DNA of 39,028 nt, taken from the NCBI GenBank assembly GCA_012719955.1, contig JAAXZI010000167.1:1-39028 (forward strand), written 5' to 3'. The notes under the pieces were generated by a model. It worked only from the letters and a program-made list of their open reading frames with translations. It was not told where the DNA came from and did not search any database. Made by a program: the position numbers and the translations under genes. Below, piece after piece: positions 30,702-39,028 of the stretch (the stretch's first letter is position 1; each line of letters begins with the position of its first letter). This DNA comes from Phycisphaerae bacterium (GTDB taxonomy: Bacteria > Planctomycetota > Phycisphaerae > UBA1845 > PWPN01).

Positions 30702-33009
30702 TACTTATGACTGGCGGGTGTGCCGCCCCCCCTTCGTGCCGTTTTTCGCTGTCCCCATGATAACTTTCCGTGTCCAGGTCCGCCCTGCGGACGGTCATGA
30801 GCGACAACAGCCAGGCCAGGGTCGATTCCGCACCTTGATTGAGATTGGGTCCGTCGGGATGCAATCCGTCGTGACAGCCGCCGGTGGCGAAGTCGTAGAG
30901 CACCGATCGGGTGTCGTTGTGGCCCAGGAACCAGTCCAGGAAACGATGGGCCCGCTCCCGCCAGATGGGCTGACGGGTCACGCAGTAGGCAGCCGCGCAA
31001 CCATCCACCAGGGCCTGGGCTTCCACCGGCTGCTGGTCGAAGCCGGCCCGGTGGCCGTCACGACTCATCCAGCCCCGGTTCCCGATCAGGCTCACAATGC
31101 CCTGCTCGTCGAGCTGGAGATTTACCAGCCACTCCAGCGAGCGCAGGCCCTGCTCGCGCATGGACTCGTCGGGCAGCGCGGCGCCGGCCAGAATGAGCGC
31201 GTGGGGAATGGTTGCATTGATGTAGGTGAGGGTGTCCTCGCACCAGGGCCAATCCTCGCTGGAACATTTGGTGAACAGCGCGTAGAGACGCTCGGCCAGC
31301 CTCTGCCGGACCCGCCGTACCATCGTGTCGCCGGGGAAGCGTTCGAGATAGCTGTGCGCGCCCAGCAGGATCATCGCCCAGCTCCGGGGCGACGTCAGCG
31401 ACTCAACGTCCTCAATCGCTTCGCAGAACAGCCGGCTGGAGAAGGCCAGCGCATTCTTGTTCGCGCTCAACGCCGTCATTCGGCCCAGTGCCCAGAGTGC
31501 CCGGCCCTGCGTGTCGTCGGTGCCCGTCTCGTCCAGCCAGCGCCGATCGTAACTCATGAAATTACGGAAGCGCCGGCGGGCCGGATCGAACGCATGCCAC
31601 ACGAAGGCCGTGTAGAGGCGGACGTAGCGGAGGATGGCGTCATCCTGGGCGAGATCGTAATACTCCAGGGCTGCCAGCAGCGCCCGGGCGTTGTCGTCCG
31701 TGCAGTAGCCGTGGTTCCGGTCCGGAATCGTGTAGATGGCGTGCTGCAGGATGCCCGTGTCGTCGGGCAGGGCCTGCAGATGAGCCATGTTCACCTCCGG
31801 GATGCTCTCCACCGGGCGGCGCTCCGGCCGGGAGACGATCAACCGGGGATGCTCCTGTCGTTGTGCGAGGATCTCCCGGCCCAGCTCCACGTAACGATTC
31901 GCGACGTGGTTCCAGAGCATCGGCCGGGTAAACAGGTACGCCCGCTTGCGCATGGCGTTGCGCTTGGCCTCGTCGTCCAGTAGCTCGTTCACGACCGCGG
32001 CCAGGGCCTCCGAGTCCCCGAAGGGGAACAATCGACCGCGATCCTCCGCCAGCATCTCTTCGGCATACCAGTAGGGCGTGGACACGACGGCCTTGCCGGC
32101 GCCCATGGCGTAGGCCAGGGTTCCGGACGTGATCTGGGCCTGACCGAGATAGGGGGTCAGGTAAAGATCCGCCGCGCCCAGGTAACCGGCCAGTTCGTTC
32201 TCGCTGACAAATCGGTGATGAAAACTGACGTGGTCACCCACGCCGAGACGTTCGGCCAGCCGTTCGAGGGAGTTCAGGTAGGCCACCCCTTCGCGCCGGA
32301 AAATGTGCGGATGGATGGCCCCCACGACCATGTACATGACTTCCGGATGGCGGGCCACGATCTGGGGCAACGCGCGGATCGCCACCTCGATGCCCTTGCC
32401 CGGCGACAGCAGCCCGAAGGTCAATATGACCGTCCGGTCGTCAAGCCCGAATCGACCTTTGTAGAAGGACGAATCCGTGAAAGGCAGATTGTGAATGCCG
32501 TGCGGGATCATCACGATCTTCTCGCGCGGCACGTCGTAGACCTCCTGCAGTATCTCCACGGCCTTCACGGCCATGACTACCAGCCGATCGCTCAGGTGGG
32601 CCACTTCGCGCAGGATGGCTTTCTGCTCCCGGCTGGGCTCCTGGAGCACCGTATGCAGCGTGGAGACGATCGGCATGCGCAATCGACGCAGGAAGGTGAG
32701 CACGTGTTCGCCGCACCGCCCTCCGTAGATCCCGAATTCGTGTTGTAGATTGAATATATCAATCTGCTTGATGTTCAGCAGCTCCGCGGCGGTGCGGTAG
32801 TCCTCCGGCCGATTAACTTGCAGTTGAAAGCGGACTTCCGGCCCGTAGGGATGCCCCTGGGGATTGTCGTCGACGGCCAGGACGAAGGTTTGCAGCCCCT
32901 CCGCGGAGGCCGCGATGGCGTCGCGCAGATGTTTGGTGAACGTCGCGATGCCACACTGCCGAGGTACGTAAGAACCCAGAAAAGCAATGGTGTTGAACTG
33001 CGGAACCAT
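30694..33009 (-). CDS. Glycosyltransferase (GT4-like) fused to a C-terminal helical-barrel domain
   Basis: A 771-residue cytoplasmic protein. The N-terminal 390 residues are a GT-B glycosyltransferase: FLGSYVPRQCGIATFTKHL, FNLQHEFGIYGG, VIPHGIHNLPF, ILTFGLLSPGKGIEVAIRALP and PYLGQAQITSGTLAYAMGAGKAVVSTPYWYAEE (the sugar-nucleotide site of GT4). The C-terminal half has helical pairs like six-hairpin glycosidases: DRNHGYCTDDNARALLAALEYYD, SYDRRWLDETGTDDTQGRALWALG, WPWCEDTLTYINATIPHALILAG and GPNLNQGAESTLAWLLSLM. ATG 33009 is chosen because GGAG lies 10 bases upstream; a TTG at 33027 would add six residues. It is the first gene of the leftward pair and overlaps the GH130 gene. Donor and acceptor sugars are unknown; the GH130 partners suggest a mannose-containing glycan. 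Confidence 0.85.
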   Translation of the reverse strand: MVPQFNTIAFLGSYVPRQCGIATFTKHLRDAIAASAEGLQTFVLAVDDNPQGHPYGPEVRFQLQVNRPEDYRTAAELLNIKQIDIFNLQHEFGIYGGRCGEHVLTFLRRLRMPIVSTLHTVLQEPSREQKAILREVAHLSDRLVVMAVKAVEILQEVYDVPREKIVMIPHGIHNLPFTDSSFYKGRFGLDDRTVILTFGLLSPGKGIEVAIRALPQIVARHPEVMYMVVGAIHPHIFRREGVAYLNSLERLAERLGVGDHVSFHHRFVSENELAGYLGAADLYLTPYLGQAQITSGTLAYAMGAGKAVVSTPYWYAEEMLAEDRGRLFPFGDSEALAAVVNELLDDEAKRNAMRKRAYLFTRPMLWNHVANRYVELGREILAQRQEHPRLIVSRPERRPVESIPEVNMAHLQALPDDTGILQHAIYTIPDRNHGYCTDDNARALLAALEYYDLAQDDAILRYVRLYTAFVWHAFDPARRRFRNFMSYDRRWLDETGTDDTQGRALWALGRMTALSANKNALAFSSRLFCEAIEDVESLTSPRSWAMILLGAHSYLERFPGDTMVRRVRQRLAERLYALFTKCSSEDWPWCEDTLTYINATIPHALILAGAALPDESMREQGLRSLEWLVNLQLDEQGIVSLIGNRGWMSRDGHRAGFDQQPVEAQALVDGCAAAYCVTRQPIWRERAHRFLDWFLGHNDTRSVLYDFATGGCHDGLHPDGPNLNQGAESTLAWLLSLMTVRRADLDTESYHGDSEKRHEGGAAHPPVISNE

Positions 33010-33029
33010 CTCTGTATGACTCCACAATA

Positions 33030-33058
33030 AGTATAGAATGATTTATCGTTCAGCCCAA
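33030..33058 (-). promoter_or_regulatory. Sigma70-like promoter for the leftward glycosyltransferase-GH130 pair
   Basis: On the minus strand: TTGGGC (33058-33053), 17-base spacer, TATACT (33035-33030). The start site would be near 33023, giving a leader of only about 14 bases before ATG 33009, with GGAG at its 5' end. Confidence 0.5.
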
Positions 33059-33074
33059 GCGCATAGGTGTAGGC

Positions 33075-34208
33075 ATGGAAAACAAAGTGATCCAGTTTGG
33101 TGTCCTTGGCTGCGGCGGCTTCGGACTGTTCGCCCTGCAACACTTTACGCAAGTTCCCGGTCTTCGGCTGACTGCGATGGCCGGCACCCACCGGCAGGCG
33201 GCTCTGGCTGCGGCCAAACGGTTCGGCATCCCCAACTTGGACGACGTGGAGGCCCTGCTACGCTATCCCGATCTGGAGCTGATATATATCGCCACCCCGC
33301 CCTTCCTCCATTATGCACAGGCGATGGCGGCCATCAAGGCGGGCAAACACGTGATCTGTGAAAAGCCCCTGGCCCTGACGCTGGCCCAGGCCGACGAGAT
33401 GATCGCCGCGGCGCGCGATTACCCGGGCGGCCCGCGCCTGCTGGTCGCCAATCTGATGCAACGCTACAACCCGCTGTTTGACCAGGTGGGGCAGCTCATC
33501 CGGTCGGGAGTGCTCGGCGAGGTGCTCCATGGCTTCTTCGAGAACTATGCGGCGGACGAGGGTTTGCCGCCTGATCACTGGTTCTGGGACCGCTCCCGGA
33601 GCGGGGGGTTGTTCATTGAGCACGGCGTGCATTTCTTCGACCTGCTGGCCGGTTGGCTGGGGCCGGGCACGGTGGTTTCCGCCCAGCGCGGCCGGCGGCC
33701 CGGATCCGGCGTGGAGGAACACGTTCAGTGCACTGTCCGCTACGGTTCACACATACTGTTCCACTTTTATCACGGCTTTCATCAGCCGGCGCGGATGGAT
33801 CGCCAGGAACTGCGGCTGGTCTTCGAACGCGGGGATCTGAGTCTGTACGGCTGGATCCCCTGCGCGGGTCGGATCCGTGCCGTGGTCGATGAGGAGCAGA
33901 CGCGGCGGCTCTGCGAGATCTTCCCCGGGGCCCGCCTGGACGTTACGGCGAATTACGGCGGAAACGACCGGCACTGTCGCGGCCGGCATAAGGATTTGGA
34001 CGTTTACCAGATGATCGAGCTGACCTTCGGGGCCGGCGAGGAGAAGCTGCCTCGCTACGGCGCGCTGCTCCGCGCCTTCGCGGCGGACCAGGTGGCCTGG
34101 CTGCGCAACCCCGCGCACCCGCGCCGCGTCACTGAGGAAAACGGAAGGGCTTCGCTGGCGGCCGCGGTGGAGGCGACCCGGCTTGCTGACGGGGAAGGTC
34201 AGCGATGA
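33075..34208 (+). CDS. Gfo/Idh/MocA-family oxidoreductase
   Basis: A 377-residue NAD(P)-dependent dehydrogenase of sugar or cyclitol derivatives. The Rossmann motif GVLGCGGFG is at the N-terminus. The family EKP motif is in KHVICEKPLALTLAQAD, and SGGLFIEHGVHFFDLLAGWLG carries the usual H-x-x-D catalytic/structural region. The C-terminal beta-sheet domain is present and the length is normal. There is no signal peptide. It is divergent from the glycosyltransferase gene across 65 bases and its last four bases (ATGA, 34205-34208) overlap the start of the next gene, so the two are translationally coupled. The substrate is unknown; oxidation or epimerisation of a sugar released by GH130 is a reasonable guess. 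Confidence 0.92.
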   Translation: MENKVIQFGVLGCGGFGLFALQHFTQVPGLRLTAMAGTHRQAALAAAKRFGIPNLDDVEALLRYPDLELIYIATPPFLHYAQAMAAIKAGKHVICEKPLALTLAQADEMIAAARDYPGGPRLLVANLMQRYNPLFDQVGQLIRSGVLGEVLHGFFENYAADEGLPPDHWFWDRSRSGGLFIEHGVHFFDLLAGWLGPGTVVSAQRGRRPGSGVEEHVQCTVRYGSHILFHFYHGFHQPARMDRQELRLVFERGDLSLYGWIPCAGRIRAVVDEEQTRRLCEIFPGARLDVTANYGGNDRHCRGRHKDLDVYQMIELTFGAGEEKLPRYGALLRAFAADQVAWLRNPAHPRRVTEENGRASLAAAVEATRLADGEGQR

Positions 34209-35254
34209 TTCGGCGGTTGTTCAATGCCTGTCTGTGCCGCCCGGAGGACCTGCGGCCCTCGCGCGAGGACCTGAAGGTCATCGGCGTCTTCAACCCCGGC
34301 GCGGCCCTGGTGGGGGATGAAGTGGTGCTGCTGGTTCGCGTCGCGGAGCAGCCGCGCGAGCAGCGCCCGGGGCGGCTGGGTCTGCCCCGGTGGGAGCAGG
34401 ACGGTCTCGTGGTGGACTGGGTGGACGAGGCCGCGTGGCGCCCGCTGGATGCCCGCGTTGTGCAGCACCGGGAGAGCGGGCTGGTGCGGCTGAATTTCGT
34501 TTCCCACCTGCGCGTTCTCCGCTGCGGCTCAGGCCGCGAGGTCACCGGCGACACCGGCGTCCGCTTTGAGCCCCAGGGCGAATCCGAAACTTTCGGGGTG
34601 GAGGATCCGCGCATCACCCGGATCGACGATCGCTGGTGGTTCACGTATGTGGCCGTCTCGCCCCACGGCCCGGCCACCGCCCTGGCCTCGACCCGGGACT
34701 TCCGTTCCTTCACCCGTCACGGAATCATCTTTCCCGTGGAAAACAAGGACGTGGTCCTGTTCCCCGAGCGGATCGGGGGGGAATTCAAGGCCATCCACCG
34801 CCCGATGTGCGCGACGCCCTTTACCCCGCCGGAGATGTGGCTGGCCGGTTCTCCGGATTTGCACCACTGGGGGCGGCATCAGCCCATGCTGGGCAGTGTG
34901 TCGAGCTGGGACGCCGGACGGGTGGGGGCGGGCACGCCGCCGTTGCGCGTCGAGGACGGCTGGCTGGAGATCTATCACGGCAGCGCCCGGCCGGTCGCCG
35001 GGGGCGTGGGCGTGTATTCGGCCGCCGCTCTCCTGCTCCATCCGGAGGAGCCGCACCGGATCCTGCGCCGTTCGGCGGAGCCGATCCTGCTCCCGGAGGC
35101 CCCGTTTGAGCGCGAGGGCTTCGTTCCCAACGTGGTTTTTCCCACCGGGCTGATCGATCGCGGCGAGACGCTGCTGATCTATTACGGCGCAGCGGACACG
35201 GCTTGCGGCGTGGTGGAATTCGAAAAGAAACAGATCCTGGCCGCGGTGGAATGA
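34205..35254 (+). CDS. GH130-family glycosidase or phosphorylase (short form)
   Basis: A 349-residue GH130 propeller protein. Family motifs are FNPGAALVGDEVVLLVRVAE (29-48), FGVEDPRITRIDDRWWFTYVAVS (D134 as the likely catalytic acid), NKDVVLFPERIGGEFKAIHRP, RVGAGTPPLRVEDGWLEIYHG and EGFVPNVVFPTGLI. This layout is closer to the mannosyl-glycoside phosphorylases/mannosidases than to the long form at 29196. GGAAGG lies 6 bases before the ATG. It overlaps the oxidoreductase by four bases. With the leftward GH130 gene it forms a set of two GH130 paralogues around one glycosyltransferase and one dehydrogenase. It is cytoplasmic; phosphorylase versus hydrolase is not resolved. Confidence 0.9.
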   Translation: MIRRLFNACLCRPEDLRPSREDLKVIGVFNPGAALVGDEVVLLVRVAEQPREQRPGRLGLPRWEQDGLVVDWVDEAAWRPLDARVVQHRESGLVRLNFVSHLRVLRCGSGREVTGDTGVRFEPQGESETFGVEDPRITRIDDRWWFTYVAVSPHGPATALASTRDFRSFTRHGIIFPVENKDVVLFPERIGGEFKAIHRPMCATPFTPPEMWLAGSPDLHHWGRHQPMLGSVSSWDAGRVGAGTPPLRVEDGWLEIYHGSARPVAGGVGVYSAAALLLHPEEPHRILRRSAEPILLPEAPFEREGFVPNVVFPTGLIDRGETLLIYYGAADTACGVVEFEKKQILAAVE

Positions 35255-35413
35255 GCGCTCCTGCCCAAGCCATCGTCGCGCCCACGGCGTGGCCGCGGCG
35301 CCGCATTGTTTTCTGCGTGGCGGAGCGGCCGCCATTTTGGTACTATATCAACAGGGGCAGACGGCAGCGCCGAGCGAAACGATCTTTCCGGTCCATGAAA
35401 TGAGAGGTTTCGG

Positions 35414-37936
35414 ATGGGGAAAATGAGCCTGTGGTATGCGCTGTTTATTTGCATCGTCCATGTGGCCAATGCCGAGGCCGCCGATCCTCAACCGGTCTCC
35501 CCGCAAGAAGCACAACAGTGGATCCGCTATACGGTCCCTTTGCCGAAACAGATCGAAATCACTCACAAAATCGTGGTTCCGCATGACCATGTGGACATCG
35601 TATTCATACCCGGCGAGCCGCTCGTCGAACAGGCGGCAGCGGAGCTTCGTGAGGCCATCTCGGGCTCGCCGGACCCTCTTGTTGTGCCTGATCCCGAGTG
35701 GACGATCAACCTCCGGGTGGGCGGCCCGGATGCGGACCCGCTTCAGGCGTATCCCAACTCCGACCAGGCCTGCCTGGTTGTGCCGGATCCTGCCCATCGG
35801 ACCCTGGATCTGATCGCGCGGGCGCCGCATGGCGCGTACTATGCCGCCAAGACGCTCCAGCAGCTCATCAGAGGCAGGAACCCCGGGACGCTGGCCACCA
35901 TCCCGGTCATGACCATGACGGACTGGCCGGACATGGCCGATCGCGGCCTCTGGGGGGTGGACGCCTATTCCCACCTGCGATGGCTGTCCGATCGGAAAAT
36001 GAACTATATGGAGCAGATCGCGTCGGTGTGGTGCTCCGGCGTAGGCCAGTTTCCCGCCTGGATGAGTGACTCCAAGCAGCTCATGATCGACGAGGGTCCC
36101 AAGTACGGCATCAAGCCGGTTCCCAGCACCCCGCATATCCAGGTCATGGACAGCAAGAACGTGTTCACCCATTACCCGGACCTTCGCGCCCGGGGAGCGA
36201 ATGCGCATCCAGGAGCCGCCTGCTATTCGCGTCCCGGCGCCGCCGAAGTCCTTGGCGGGTGGATCAAATCCCTGGCCGGCATGAACAACGTCACCGAGGT
36301 CGATGTGTGGCTGACTGAAAACCTCGCCGGCTATACGGGCTGTCAGTGTGATAATGCGCCGCTGCCTCCCTATGGCTGCCGCCACGGCAACCGCGATCTG
36401 CTCGAGGTCCGGGCGGCGCTGGACGGATGGGAACATGCCAAACTGCAATACCCTGATTTGAAACTGCGCATCCTCACCAGCGAGGAAACGTACGACAGCA
36501 ATGAGCAGATTATTGCCATGCTGCCGCCGGGGGTCATGTTCTGGTATTACCAGAGTCTGCTCACGTACAACACCCAGAAGATGGAGATCATCCCGGCTTA
36601 CATGAAGGCAGCGGCCGCCGCCGGAAAGTACATCGGAGTCTGCCCGAGCCTGGGCGCCGCGGTCGGCGCCGTTGAGCCGTTCACCGGCGCCCACTTCGTT
36701 CGATACCGCATGAATGAGTTTGTGGACAAGGGCGTATCCGGGCTGATCGGCTATCCCAAGCCGCGGGTCTTCTACTACGAGTTCAACGTGGAGGCGGCAG
36801 CCGAATGGTCGTGGAATGCGGCCGGGCGCTCCGCTCACGAATTCGCGCTCTCCTGGGCGGTGCGACGGGGCCTGGCCGATCCGGAGTTGTTCGCCCAGTG
36901 GTCCGATACGCTCGGTCCGGTGGCATGGGATGTGTACGGCTCGGCCTGGCCGGTGGACGAAGCACGGGGAAGCCTGCGCACTGTGGCCAGACAGCTCGTC
37001 GATGGCGACCTGCCGGAGCTGGGCTACGTCCTCTGGGACGTCTATCCCAAGCCCTGGGGTCAGATCAAGACCGTCCAGCAACTCAATAAGGATGTAGCGG
37101 ACGCCGCACAGGCCGTGGCGATTGCGAACCAGATGGGCATCGCACAGTTCCAGCAGGAAAGCCTGGTGATTCAGGGCTACATCAACTCGCTCAAGGCTCT
37201 TTACGAACTCAAGTTTCTGGTGAGTCCCGGAGGGGGGATTGCTCCTGAGAACCACGATGCCGCCAACCAGTATTTCCAGATGTATGTCGATAACCTGGCG
37301 CAAGCCCGCAACGCCCTGGTTGCCTGGGAGCAGACGCTTCCGCCCGATCTGATCTACACGAGCTCGCCCCTCACAGGTGAAACCACCGGGTTGCTGGATA
37401 CGATGATCGAGGACATGACGAATGCCCTTGATCAATGTCCGAATGACCCCTACAAGCTGCGTCCCGGCACAAACGGCTGCGGCATCCCGGATCACGACAT
37501 CGATGGCGATGGCATACCCGACTACTATGACAACTGTCCGGGCGAGGCGAACGCCGATCAACTCGACACGGACGGAGACGGCCTGGGCGATGCGTGCGAT
37601 AACTGCCCGGGCAATTTGAACGCGGATCAAGCGGACGCGGACGGTGACGGTGTCGGCGATGCGTGTGATGCGTGCCCGGACACTCATCCAGGCGGAGAGG
37701 TGGATGCCTCCGGTTGTCCATCGACTGTGCTGGCTGGTGATTTCGATGGCGATGGCGATGTCGATCAGGATGATTTCGGCCACTTCCAGACGTGCCTGAC
37801 AGGGTCGGGCGCTTTCGTCACACGTCCGGATTGCCTTGGCGCCGACTTCGACAATGACGATGACGTGGACAAGGCCGATTTGGCGATCTTCCTGAGCCGC
37901 ATGACCGGCCCCAAAGCGCCGGCCGACGCAAACTGA
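35414..37936 (+). CDS. Secreted GH20/DUF4838-like protein with TSP3 repeats and dockerin-like C-terminus
   Basis: An 840-residue exported protein; signal peptide about 1-22 (MGKMSLWYALFICIVHVANA). AGAGG precedes the start. Residues about 60-160 resemble the small alpha/beta domain found before GH20, GH67 and DUF4838 barrels (VFIPGEPLVEQAAAELREAI, ending GAYYAAKTLQQLI). A TIM-barrel-like region follows, with VDVWLTENLAGYTGCQCDN, similar to the DUF4838 pattern of a Glu/Asn pair followed by CxC. The catalytic residues cannot be assigned with confidence. Residues about 694-756 are three thrombospondin type 3-like calcium repeats (DxDGDGIPDxxDNCP). Residues 775-834 hold two EF-hand-like dockerin motifs (GDFDGDGDVDQDDFGHF; ADFDNDDDVDKADLAIF), typical of planctomycete secreted enzymes. 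It is probably a surface or extracellular glycan-degrading enzyme. Confidence 0.78.
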   Translation: MGKMSLWYALFICIVHVANAEAADPQPVSPQEAQQWIRYTVPLPKQIEITHKIVVPHDHVDIVFIPGEPLVEQAAAELREAISGSPDPLVVPDPEWTINLRVGGPDADPLQAYPNSDQACLVVPDPAHRTLDLIARAPHGAYYAAKTLQQLIRGRNPGTLATIPVMTMTDWPDMADRGLWGVDAYSHLRWLSDRKMNYMEQIASVWCSGVGQFPAWMSDSKQLMIDEGPKYGIKPVPSTPHIQVMDSKNVFTHYPDLRARGANAHPGAACYSRPGAAEVLGGWIKSLAGMNNVTEVDVWLTENLAGYTGCQCDNAPLPPYGCRHGNRDLLEVRAALDGWEHAKLQYPDLKLRILTSEETYDSNEQIIAMLPPGVMFWYYQSLLTYNTQKMEIIPAYMKAAAAAGKYIGVCPSLGAAVGAVEPFTGAHFVRYRMNEFVDKGVSGLIGYPKPRVFYYEFNVEAAAEWSWNAAGRSAHEFALSWAVRRGLADPELFAQWSDTLGPVAWDVYGSAWPVDEARGSLRTVARQLVDGDLPELGYVLWDVYPKPWGQIKTVQQLNKDVADAAQAVAIANQMGIAQFQQESLVIQGYINSLKALYELKFLVSPGGGIAPENHDAANQYFQMYVDNLAQARNALVAWEQTLPPDLIYTSSPLTGETTGLLDTMIEDMTNALDQCPNDPYKLRPGTNGCGIPDHDIDGDGIPDYYDNCPGEANADQLDTDGDGLGDACDNCPGNLNADQADADGDGVGDACDACPDTHPGGEVDASGCPSTVLAGDFDGDGDVDQDDFGHFQTCLTGSGAFVTRPDCLGADFDNDDDVDKADLAIFLSRMTGPKAPADAN

Positions 37937-37987
37937 GGCAGGAACGCCTCAGTGCGATCATCGGGTGATCACAGGACGCGTTCCTGC
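37933..37987. terminator. Nested stem-loops at the end of the secreted hydrolase gene
   Basis: CTGAGGC/GCCTCAG (37933-37939, 37946-37952) overlaps the stop codon. A second pairing, GCAGGAACGC (37938-37947) with GCGTTCCTGC (37978-37987), is mutually exclusive with it. The structures lie between convergent genes. There is no T-run. Confidence 0.45.
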
Positions 37988-38069
37988 CGCAGTGATGGCG
38001 GGGTGTTCAACGTGCCATGTGCCGGGACCGAACGGCGAACCTGGTGCCGGCGATGGAAGTCTTTCTGGC

Positions 38070-39020
38070 CTACTCCGGGATGGGGAGATCCTTGAACTCA
38101 AATGGCACGGTCTGCGGCTCGCTGAGGAACTCCGTCAGCGTGCAGACGAGCTTCCTGGCCGTGACCCCCTCCGGCAAGGGCGCGAACTCGAGATGCTGCG
38201 ACATCGTGAGCCCAGCCCCCCCGGACCTGTTGCCGCCGCGCCCGCCAAAGTCGGAGAAAGCCCCGGCACCGCCACTGCCGAATCCTCCGGAAGCGCTGCC
38301 GCCACCGCCGCCGCTGCTGCTTCGGAAGAGGTGAGTCTTTCCCTCGCTGTCTTCCAGGACAAAGTCGAGCCGCTCGTGCAGGTGGCTCAGGAATTCTACG
38401 TCCTGCTCCAGACTGCCGGTCCTGGCCAAGGCGATTCCAAGGTTCACCGAAATGCCCTGCTTTGTGGACACGAAGTCGTTCAGGCGAATCGTCACCCTGC
38501 CGAGCCGCCGGCTGGACCGCTTCTTCAGACCGTCCCCTTCGAATGTGGCCGTATGTATCTTCGCGTCCGCGACCAGCAATTCGCCGGAGAGCGATTGGAT
38601 GCTCTGTGCCTCCTTGTCCACGCTGAGATGGATGGACGCGGATCCGCTCTTCCGCGGGTAATCGACGCCCATCAGCTCCAGCCTCTGGTGTGCCGGCAAT
38701 GATGGCGTCTTCAGCACGTTTCCGCGATCGTCCCGGGCATCGGGTCTGCCGATGACCGTACACAGGAACTGGCCTGGGCCGGCTTTTTCTCTGCTGACGC
38801 TGAGATCCACTGCAACGTTGAACTCGGGCCTGCCGCCGCCGACAGCTCCGCCGGAAGATGCGCCGCCGGCTCCATCGGACCCGCCCGCGCCGAAACCGAC
38901 ACCGCCGCCGCCATAGCCGCCCCCGCCCGACGCGTATCCGCCGCCGGCTCCGCTCCAGCCGGGGCCACGGGCGGCAGCATTACTGGATGCACCGCCGCGG
39001 AAGGTTCCTCCCGGGCCAAC
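38070..39020 (-). CDS. Gly-rich protein, start unresolved at the window edge
   Basis: The frame is open from 39020 down to the TAG at 38072-38070. The upstream 70 codons are strongly glycine-rich (GGGGYGGGGVGFGAGGSDG-like), and so is an internal stretch at about 38214-38325. Between them is a strand-rich domain (FLCTVIGRPDARDDRGNVL, LGRVTIRLNDFVSTKQGISV, DFVLEDSEGKTHLFR). The end reads LPEGVTARKLVCTLTEF ... VPFEFKDLPIPE. No ATG, GTG or TTG occurs in frame upstream of GTG 38810, and TAA lies at 39021-39023. Either translation starts at 38810 and the Gly-rich codons are untranslated, which looks unlikely, or a frameshift or sequence error lies near the right edge. The FEFKDLPIP end resembles part of the exported protein at 3643-4869. 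Function unknown. Confidence 0.5.
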   Translation of the reverse strand, partial: VGPGGTFRGGASSNAAARGPGWSGAGGGYASGGGGYGGGGVGFGAGGSDGAGGASSGGAVGGGRPEFNVAVDLSVSREKAGPGQFLCTVIGRPDARDDRGNVLKTPSLPAHQRLELMGVDYPRKSGSASIHLSVDKEAQSIQSLSGELLVADAKIHTATFEGDGLKKRSSRRLGRVTIRLNDFVSTKQGISVNLGIALARTGSLEQDVEFLSHLHERLDFVLEDSEGKTHLFRSSSGGGGGSASGGFGSGGAGAFSDFGGRGGNRSGGAGLTMSQHLEFAPLPEGVTARKLVCTLTEFLSEPQTVPFEFKDLPIPE

Positions 39021-39028
39021 TTACCCAC

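Overview
The window is GC-rich bacterial chromosome from what looks like a planctomycete, probably a Phycisphaerae relative. The best clue is the C-terminus of the secreted protein at 35414-37936. It ends in thrombospondin-3-like calcium repeats followed by a dockerin-like pair of the GDFDGDGDVDxxDFxxF type, which is common in that group. Dense short palindromic repeats between genes, and a 24-bp inverted repeat whose translation reads 'SLALRAQ', fit the same assignment. This is inference from motifs; no 16S rRNA gene or tRNA gene was found here.

Layout. 1-3532 is an accessory-looking stretch: a small unknown protein, a DUF4143-type AAA+ ATPase in a locally AT-rich pocket, a gene broken by one in-frame amber codon, and a stand-alone RuvC/RNase H-fold protein. 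3643-6191 holds a secreted protein with a secretin-like segment and two small unknowns. 6473-9388 is a GH78 alpha-L-rhamnosidase lipoprotein and 10023-13076 is valyl-tRNA synthetase. 13545-13937 is hisI.

14262-28556 is the centrepiece, a heavy-metal (probably copper/silver plus zinc/cobalt-type) efflux region. An ECF sigma factor and its zinc-finger membrane anti-sigma factor run leftward. Diverging from them is a Cus-like operon: an adaptor with heavy-metal-binding (HMBD) motifs, a periplasmic protein with six HMBD-like modules plus a DUF3347-like domain, and an RND permease carrying a further HMBD-like insertion. A second set follows, apparently from its own TTGTTA/TATAAT promoter: a small Cys-rich exported protein, a His-rich lipoprotein adaptor with two CxxHG...CxxC motifs, and a second RND permease. 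No outer-membrane factor gene is present.

29196-35254 is a glycan cluster: a GH130-family protein and a glycosyltransferase fused to a helical-barrel-like domain run leftward, and a Gfo/Idh/MocA oxidoreductase overlapping a second GH130 gene runs rightward. It is followed by a secreted GH20/DUF4838-like protein and, at the right edge, an incompletely resolved Gly-rich gene on the minus strand.

The other main feature is the repeats. At least four families of short elements occupy the spacers, and some lie in frame inside genes. Two hairpin families show paired stem changes with conserved flanks or loops, and some copies are arranged in inverted pairs. Palindromes and simple repeats extend the second permease and interrupt ValRS without breaking the frame. 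ACTGA-type tracts sit directly upstream of both permease genes, where no clear Shine-Dalgarno sequence is visible.
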